Source: JAEYFP01 sp047602645 | GTDB lineage: Bacteria > Bacillota > Clostridia > Lachnospirales > Lachnospiraceae | Direction: 5' to 3' | Length of the DNA: 64,000 nucleotides | NCBI GenBank assembly: GCA_047602645.1 | Contig: JASGGU010000003.1 | Coordinates: 1 to 64,000, forward strand | Part shown: positions 58,458 through 64,000 of the stretch, one piece after another | Layout: each line of letters starts with the position of its first letter | Position numbering within the stretch: position 1 is the stretch's first letter | Notes under the pieces: model-generated | What the model saw: the letters and a program-made list of their open reading frames with translations, nothing else | Told to the model about the DNA's origin: nothing | Database searches by the model: none | Position numbers and translations under genes: made by a program

Positions 58458-60368
58458 ATGGCGGCAGCGCAAAAGCTGACTCCGTTTGTCACTGAAATGG
58501 ATCAGTACCTGTTTGGTTCCGGTACGCATTATGATATCTATAAAAAGCTCGGCGCACATCTGACAAAAAAGGACGGGATAAAAGGGGTGTATTTTGCGGT
58601 ATGGGCGCCAAATGCCGCTGCCGTCAGCCTTGTAGGTGATTTTAACGGCTGGGAAGAGGGTGCAAATCCGATGAGGCGTCTGGAACCTCTCGGTATTTAT
58701 GAGACATTTGTACCAAAACTGGGGTTGGAAGAGCTATATAAATACGAAATTACGACCTCGTACGGCGAAAAACTGTTTAAAGCAGATCCATTTGCAAACA
58801 AGGCGGAGTTTCGCCCGGGAACGGCCTCCGTTACAGCAGATATCACAAAGTTTAAATGGTCGGATCATATGTGGTTGAAGCACCGTGAGGAAACGGTCAT
58901 GCAGACAGAGCCGATGGCAATTTATGAGTGTCAGATCGGTTCATGGATGCGTCATCCCGGCAGGGAAGACGACGGCTTTTATACATACCGTCAATTTGCA
59001 GACAGGGTAACGGAGTATCTTCTGGATATGAATTATACGCATATTGAATTGATCGGTATCGCGGAATATCCGTTTGACGGCTCGTGGGGCTACCAGGTGA
59101 CAGGCTACTATGCGCCGACCTCCCGATATGGTACACCGGAGGATTTTGCTTATCTGGTCAATAAACTCCATAAAAATAATATTGGCGTGCTTCTGGATTG
59201 GGTGCCGGCACATTTTCCGAAAGATGCGCACGGGCTTGCCAATTTTGACGGTGGCTGCCTGTTTGAATATGCGGATCCTAGAAAGGGCGAGCATCCGGAT
59301 TGGGGAACGAAAATATTTGACTATGGTAAGAACGAAGTTAAAAATTTTCTGATAGCCAACGCGATTTTTTGGATCAAGGAATTTCATATAGACGGGCTTC
59401 GTGTGGATGCCGTCGCTTCTATGCTGTATTTGGATTACGGAAAAGAAGGGGGACAATGGATCCCAAATAAATACGGCGGGAATAAAAATCTGGAAGCAAT
59501 CGAATTTTTTAAGCATTTGAATTCGGTAGTACTCGGCATGTTTCCGGGTGCGATGATGATCGCGGAGGAATCGACCGCCTGGCCGGGGGTGACGGACAAA
59601 CCGGAAAATGACGGACTGGGTTTCAGCTTTAAATGGAACATGGGCTGGATGCATGATTTTTGTGATTATATGAAGCTCGATCCGCTTTTCAGGAGAGACA
59701 ATCATTATAAGATGACGTTTGCGATGAGTTATAATTATTCGGAAAACTATATTTTAGTACTTTCACATGACGAGGTTGTACATCTGAAATGTTCCATGCT
59801 AAATAAAATGCCGGGTTATTACAAAGATAAATTCGCCAACTTGCGTGTCGGCTACACATTTATGATCGGTCACTGCGGGAAGAAGCTGCTTTTTATGGGA
59901 CAGGAATTCGGTCAGGATTCGGAATGGGATGAAAATAAGGAGTTGGATTGGGCACTTCTGGAGGATGATCTGCATTCCGGCGTTCAGTCTTATATGCGGG
60001 AACTGCTGCGGATTTACAAAAAGTACCCTTGCATGTATGAATGGGATCATGATCCGCGGGGCTTTGCATGGATTAATGCGGATGATACGTACAAAAGCAT
60101 TTACAGCTTTGTCAGATATGGAGAAGGCAAGAAGAACAGCCTGTTGTTTGTCATGAATTTCACTCCGGTTGCCCGTGAGGATTATCGGATAGGCGTGCCG
60201 GAGGACAAAAAATATAAGCTGATTTTAAACAGCGATGAAGTGCGTTTCGGTGGTCAGGGTGGAGTGCGGGAGCTTTATTATTCGGTTCGGAAGGCAGAAT
60301 GGGACGGACAGCCGTATTCAATCGCGTATTCGCTGCCCGCATACGGTGCCGCAGTGTTTGTTTTTTAA
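58458..60368 (+). CDS. glgB: 1,4-alpha-glucan branching enzyme
   Basis: Glycogen branching enzyme, 636 aa. An N-terminal CBM48 domain (about 20-120; GVYFAVWAPNAAAVSLVGDFNGWE) precedes a GH13 barrel with VLLDWVPAHFP, DGLRVDAVASMLYLDY (nucleophile Asp), MMIAEESTAWPGVT (acid/base Glu) and LSHDEVVH, and a C-terminal amylase beta domain. Slightly shorter than E. coli GlgB, like many Firmicutes copies. Ribosome site GGGGGCG before ATG is modest. It follows the TPR/AAA-like gene; no other glycogen genes are visible. Confidence 0.97.
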   Translation: MAAAQKLTPFVTEMDQYLFGSGTHYDIYKKLGAHLTKKDGIKGVYFAVWAPNAAAVSLVGDFNGWEEGANPMRRLEPLGIYETFVPKLGLEELYKYEITTSYGEKLFKADPFANKAEFRPGTASVTADITKFKWSDHMWLKHREETVMQTEPMAIYECQIGSWMRHPGREDDGFYTYRQFADRVTEYLLDMNYTHIELIGIAEYPFDGSWGYQVTGYYAPTSRYGTPEDFAYLVNKLHKNNIGVLLDWVPAHFPKDAHGLANFDGGCLFEYADPRKGEHPDWGTKIFDYGKNEVKNFLIANAIFWIKEFHIDGLRVDAVASMLYLDYGKEGGQWIPNKYGGNKNLEAIEFFKHLNSVVLGMFPGAMMIAEESTAWPGVTDKPENDGLGFSFKWNMGWMHDFCDYMKLDPLFRRDNHYKMTFAMSYNYSENYILVLSHDEVVHLKCSMLNKMPGYYKDKFANLRVGYTFMIGHCGKKLLFMGQEFGQDSEWDENKELDWALLEDDLHSGVQSYMRELLRIYKKYPCMYEWDHDPRGFAWINADDTYKSIYSFVRYGEGKKNSLLFVMNFTPVAREDYRIGVPEDKKYKLILNSDEVRFGGQGGVRELYYSVRKAEWDGQPYSIAYSLPAYGAAVFVF

Positions 60369-60378
60369 TCTATGAATG

Positions 60379-60433
60379 ATACAGGAATTATTTTGAGATC
60401 TCAATGTTCAAGATAATTCCTGTATTTTTTTTT
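60379..60433 (+). terminator. Intrinsic terminator after glgB
   Basis: ATACAGGAATTAT / ATAATTCCTGTAT (13 pairs) with a loop containing GAGATCTC, followed by nine T residues. Confidence 0.85.
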
Positions 60434-60440
60434 GCAGGGT

Positions 60441-60467
60441 TAAGAATTTACATATATCGGCCGAAAT
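60441..60467 (+). promoter_or_regulatory. Predicted sigma-28 (SigD/FliA) promoter of the FliK-like/flagellin unit
   Basis: TAAG (60441-60444), 15 bases, GCCGAAAT (60460-60467), close to the flagellar consensus TAAA-N15-GCCGATAA and 45 bases before the start codon. Confidence 0.65.
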
Positions 60468-60511
60468 AAAATACAGATTTATTAAAATGTTTTGATTAAG
60501 GAAAGATGCAT

Positions 60512-63500
60512 ATGAAGGTGGAATTTGGAACGCAGGGCATCAATCAAAATGTTGACAAAGAAAAAATTGCATACGGTACCCACGGCCAAAAGGATTCCGC
60601 AAGGATAGCGGAGCAGGCGGCGGGTTATACATTAGACATTTCTGGCACAGTTATGGATAACGCTGCATATGGAAAAGAGGAATTACATTCCGTCAAGGAC
60701 CTTATGCAGGATGCGGGGCAGCAGGACGTGGCCTTACAGAGAGATTACATGGCAGTTATGTCTAATTCTATGTCAACAGAAGATTTTGCCGAGCTGCAAA
60801 GGGAAGGATATTCCCCGGGAAATATGGAAATAGAGACGCAGGTGACAATCCTCGATGAAATCAAAGTGACACTGGCGGAGTCCGGTATTGTTGTGGAGGG
60901 CTACAATGACGATCTTTCCAAAGAAGAGCTGACCGAAATTGCGGGAAGCACCGGCCGGGCAAGTCAAATAGAGGATACTTTGAAGAAAAAAGATTTGCCT
61001 GTCACGGAGGAAACGGTACGGCAGATAAATGAGCTTTGGAAGCAGGCTGAAAATTTAAAACCGCTTTCCGATGATGCGGTCAAATATATGATTAACAACG
61101 AGCTTGAGCCGACGATTGAGAATTTATATAAAGCGGAGTACAGCACAGGGAATGAAGGCTGCAGGCAGGCAAGAGGCTATTATCAGGACGGTGCCGGTTA
61201 TTATGCGAAAAAGGCGGAAACACTCGACTGGGAGCAGCTTCGGGAACAGGCGGTGAATATCATCCGAGGTGCCGGTTTGAGAGCAGATGAAAAGACAATG
61301 GACAACGCGAGGTGGGCGATTGAAAATGGCATTCCGCTGACAGGAGAAACAATTACCCGGCTGGAGGAATTAAGAAGCCTTCCGCTTCCGGCCGACGATG
61401 CGTCAATTTTAAATGCGATGGTAAAAGCTGTATCGGATGGAGGAACGCCTCAGGAGGCATCTCTTGCACAGAGTGAAAGTATCGTTGAAAAAGCGGCGGT
61501 TCTGATTGAGGATACGGAGAATATATCCGATGAGGCAATTAAGGAAACGGTAACCCGTAACGAGGAACTGACACTTCGCAATCTTCTAAAAAATGAAGAC
61601 CGAGTAAAAGAGCAGGGAAGCACTGCTCAGGTATTTTCAGAAAATGAAACAGACAGTACCTTTTTATCAGCAAAGCGCCTATTGGAGGAAACAAGGCTGC
61701 GAATGACGGTGGAGGCTAATTTAAGACTGCTCCGGAAAGGGTTTTCTGTCGATACCACTTCTTTAGAGAAGCTTGTAGAAGAATTGAAGGCGGCAGAACA
61801 GGAATATTACCGGCCTCTGCTTGCAGGCAGGGATAGCAGCGGCAGCGCAGCACAGGAAAGCATTCTTTCCGATAAAATCAGCCTATATAAAAATACGAAA
61901 AATGTACTGGAGCAGATTCGAACCGTGCCTGCGGCTGTGCTTGGAAAGCTCGGTACAAGCGAAGAATCTCTGACGCTTTCCGATGTTTATGAAGAGGGAA
62001 CAGCATTAAAGAGTACTTACGAAAAAGCCGGAAGGACGTATGAAGCTCTGATGACGGCACCAAGAGCGGATATGGGTGATTCGATAAAGAAAGCATTTCA
62101 AAATATTGACACACTGCTTGAAGAAATGGGCTTGGAAGAAAATGAGGCAAACAGAAGGGCTGTCCGGATACTGGGTTACAGTAAGACGGAGATCAACAGG
62201 GAAACAGTGGAGGCTGTCCGCAGCGCTGATCAAGCTGTGACGAGGGTTATAGAGAAGATGACGCCCGCAAAAACCCTCCAAATGATCAAAGATGGTGATA
62301 ATCCGCTTGAGGAAAATATTTATGAGCTTTCTGAACAGCTTTCAAAGAAGGATGCCGAAGAGGAAGCAGAAAAATACAGCAAATTTTTATGGAAATTAGA
62401 GAAAAACGATGAAATCACCGAACAGGAGCGAATGTCATTCCTCGGCATTTACCGGTTGTTCAGGCAGATAGAAAAAAGCGAAGGGAAACTTGTCGGAAAT
62501 GTGTTGAACAGCGGGGAGCCGCTCACATTGAAAAACCTGCTGTCAGCGTCCCGTTCGAACCGTGCGTCAGGCATGGATATTTCGGTGGACGACAGCTTCG
62601 GAGGACTGACAGAGCTTGTACAAAGGGGCGAATCCATTTCAGAGCAGATCAGAATCGGTTTTCAAGCAGGAAGTGAAAGCAGCGCGAAGGACCACAGACA
62701 GCAATACTATTCGAGTTTGGCCGGAGAGGTATTGGATAAAATGACACCGGAGTCTCTGCAGCAGTCGGAGCTGTCGGCAAACACGACGCTGGAAGCGCTC
62801 GCGGAAGATATGAGACAACTGGACGGCAGACAGCAATCCGATCGGGAGTACCTGCAGGAACAGTTGATGGATATCAGGGAAGCGGCGAAGGTTGAGGAAG
62901 ATGTAATCAAAGCACTGCAGACTTCGGGACAGCCGGTGACGGTTAATAATCTGCTGGCAGCGAACAGCCTGATGAATACAGGGGGAAGCCTTTTTGAGAA
63001 GCTCATGAAGCAGACACAGAACGGGAAGGACAGCCGGAAGGAAAAGCTGGAAAAGGCGATGGAATCCATCCAGAACGGGTTAACCTCCAGGGAGGAGGCA
63101 GAATTCGCATATGGGGAGTTGGAAACTTTCACAAAAGAGCTTCTGTCCGAGAATATTCAGAATGCGGCGAGTTCGGTCGATGTGAAGGAAATGAGGCTCT
63201 TATCGAAACAGCTTTCTGTTGCGGCAGGATTTGCCAGAGATGAAAATTATGAAGTACCGGTGCAGATAGACGGAGAGTGGACCTCAATTAATTTAAAAAT
63301 TATCAGGAACAGTGAAGAGTCCGGTAAGGTAACTGCATCGATGAAAACAGAGCGTTACGGAAACATAGAGGCAGAGTTTGAGGTTCATAATAAGCAGGTG
63401 AGCGGGTTTATTTCCGGTGATCAGGCGGAAGGGCTGGAAAAGTTGGAAATGAAATCAGGAGCTTTCGAAACGGCACTTGCGGGTGACGGCAGAACTGTGA

Positions 63501-63655
63501 ACGGGCTTCAATTTTTTAAGACAGGAGCATCCGATTCTCAACAGCTTACAAAGGACAAGTCCGATCAGGACATTACAGCTCCGATGAAGGAGCTGTATGA
63601 CGTAGCTAAGGCGTTTATTACTGTATTACAGCAAAAAGGAGAAGAAGGCATATGA
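60512..63655 (+). CDS. Large flagellar-locus protein with FliK-like C-terminus (DUF6240-like)
   Basis: About 1047 aa, no signal peptide, mostly charged alpha-helical (many Glu/Lys, long stretches with coiled-coil character) in repeated segments such as GIPLTGETITRLEEL and PVTEETVRQINEL that recur with spacing of about 80-100 residues. The last 150 residues (VPVQIDGEWTSINLKII, GNIEAEFEVHNKQVSGFISGD) resemble the hook-length-control FliK C-terminus. I recall similar proteins (DUF6240) before flagellin in Lachnospiraceae, but cannot verify this here. ATG 60512 is nine bases after AAGGA; an ATG at 60506 is too close. Its end overlaps the flagellin start by four bases, and a sigma-28-type promoter precedes it. 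Confidence 0.75.
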   Translation: MKVEFGTQGINQNVDKEKIAYGTHGQKDSARIAEQAAGYTLDISGTVMDNAAYGKEELHSVKDLMQDAGQQDVALQRDYMAVMSNSMSTEDFAELQREGYSPGNMEIETQVTILDEIKVTLAESGIVVEGYNDDLSKEELTEIAGSTGRASQIEDTLKKKDLPVTEETVRQINELWKQAENLKPLSDDAVKYMINNELEPTIENLYKAEYSTGNEGCRQARGYYQDGAGYYAKKAETLDWEQLREQAVNIIRGAGLRADEKTMDNARWAIENGIPLTGETITRLEELRSLPLPADDASILNAMVKAVSDGGTPQEASLAQSESIVEKAAVLIEDTENISDEAIKETVTRNEELTLRNLLKNEDRVKEQGSTAQVFSENETDSTFLSAKRLLEETRLRMTVEANLRLLRKGFSVDTTSLEKLVEELKAAEQEYYRPLLAGRDSSGSAAQESILSDKISLYKNTKNVLEQIRTVPAAVLGKLGTSEESLTLSDVYEEGTALKSTYEKAGRTYEALMTAPRADMGDSIKKAFQNIDTLLEEMGLEENEANRRAVRILGYSKTEINRETVEAVRSADQAVTRVIEKMTPAKTLQMIKDGDNPLEENIYELSEQLSKKDAEEEAEKYSKFLWKLEKNDEITEQERMSFLGIYRLFRQIEKSEGKLVGNVLNSGEPLTLKNLLSASRSNRASGMDISVDDSFGGLTELVQRGESISEQIRIGFQAGSESSAKDHRQQYYSSLAGEVLDKMTPESLQQSELSANTTLEALAEDMRQLDGRQQSDREYLQEQLMDIREAAKVEEDVIKALQTSGQPVTVNNLLAANSLMNTGGSLFEKLMKQTQNGKDSRKEKLEKAMESIQNGLTSREEAEFAYGELETFTKELLSENIQNAASSVDVKEMRLLSKQLSVAAGFARDENYEVPVQIDGEWTSINLKIIRNSEESGKVTASMKTERYGNIEAEFEVHNKQVSGFISGDQAEGLEKLEMKSGAFETALAGDGRTVNGLQFFKTGASDSQQLTKDKSDQDITAPMKELYDVAKAFITVLQQKGEEGI

Positions 63656-64000
63656 AAATTAATTCAAACATCCAGGCAATGATCACAAACAATATATTAA
63701 CGAGAAATGAGGAGCTGCTTGCAAAATCCTCCGAGAAGCTGTCGTCAGGCTACCGTATTAACAGCGCCAAAGATAATCCGGCAGGAATGGCCATCACGAA
63801 CAGGATGAATGCACAGATTAAAAGCCTGAACAGAGCAAATCAGAATGCTTCTAATGCGGTCAATGTCATAGAGACAGCCGAGGGTGCACTTGCCGAAATT
63901 CAGGAAATGATCCAGAGAATGAACGAGCTGGCTATTAAAGCCTCAAGCGGCACGAATGTGACCGCAGACAGGGAGGCCATTCAGGGTGAGGTTGATCAGC
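63652..64000 (+). CDS. Flagellin, N-terminal part (runs off the window)
   Basis: The first 116 residues of a flagellin: MKINSNIQAMITNNIL, EKLSSGYRINSAKDNPAGMA, AIKSSG-like ELAIKASSG and the D0/D1 helices (NASNAVNVIETAEGALAEIQEM). This forms the filament after export by the flagellar type III apparatus. ATG overlaps the TGA of the preceding FliK-like gene (ATGA), with AAGGAG about ten bases ahead. The gene continues beyond the window; the C-terminal domain is not seen, so a related hook-associated protein is formally possible. Confidence 0.93.
   Translation, partial: MKINSNIQAMITNNILTRNEELLAKSSEKLSSGYRINSAKDNPAGMAITNRMNAQIKSLNRANQNASNAVNVIETAEGALAEIQEMIQRMNELAIKASSGTNVTADREAIQGEVDQ

Overview
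The window looks like chromosome from a low-to-mid-GC Gram-positive anaerobe of the class Clostridia, most likely a motile gut Lachnospiraceae. The evidence is strong AGGAGG-type ribosome sites with frequent TTG/GTG starts, Type I periplasmic-binding lipoproteins feeding CUT2 sugar ABC transporters, a c-di-GMP-I riboswitch, flagellin with a sigma-28-type promoter, glycogen branching enzyme, and molybdenum hydroxylases. There is no prophage, insertion sequence, CRISPR array or rRNA operon. The assignment comes from gene content and style; no 16S or marker search was possible.

Layout: 0-2.3 kb, a glycine-betaine-type ABC ATPase and a LacI regulator. 2.3-8.7 kb, a sugar ABC transporter (ATPase, permease, lipoprotein) and a GH3 glycosidase behind a promoter flanked by two near-identical LacI-type operators. 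8.8-10.8 kb, a chemotaxis receptor. 10.9-16.8 kb, an AraC regulator and aldose epimerase divergent from an AraGHF-like sugar transporter. 16.9-21.3 kb, a DUF5107/TPR protein divergent from a second AraC regulator. 21.3-26 kb, a four-gene FkbH / acyl carrier protein / MBOAT / SGNH-like cluster that looks like a surface-acylation machine (my leading candidate for an undescribed system). 26-36.4 kb, phosphofructokinase, dnaX-ybaB-recR, galM, glycerol-1-phosphate dehydrogenase, exported proteins, GH130 and a small XRE regulator.

36.6-40.3 kb holds a HMA/SafE/cupredoxin copper-type fusion, a DUF2318 lipoprotein, a histidine kinase without a response regulator and a small acetyltransferase; 40.3-41.6 kb a convergent ECF sigma/anti-sigma pair. 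41.7-43.7 kb is a second chemotaxis receptor under a c-di-GMP-I riboswitch. 43.8-52.1 kb, on the minus strand, holds tRNA-Pro and a molybdenum hydroxylase operon: a MocA-like cytidylyltransferase, three-subunit XdhABC, a fused FeS/Mo dehydrogenase and a VOC protein. It is preceded by a regulator joining a degenerate nucleotidyltransferase domain to a ModE/LysR-like helix-turn-helix, whose promoter carries two tandem palindromes. 52.3-54.9 kb has an HD hydrolase, tRNA-Lys, TatD and RsmA. 55.0-55.25 kb encodes a strong candidate structured RNA with a consensus promoter and a perfect terminator. 55.4-64 kb has a TPR/degenerate-AAA protein, glgB, and a FliK-like protein translationally coupled to flagellin, which runs off the end.

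The common theme is sensing and using plant or host carbohydrates and purines (transporters, glycosidases, mutarotases, xanthine dehydrogenases), coupled to motility through chemotaxis receptors, c-di-GMP and flagellin, with several cell-envelope modification genes. Promoter and terminator calls are by eye.
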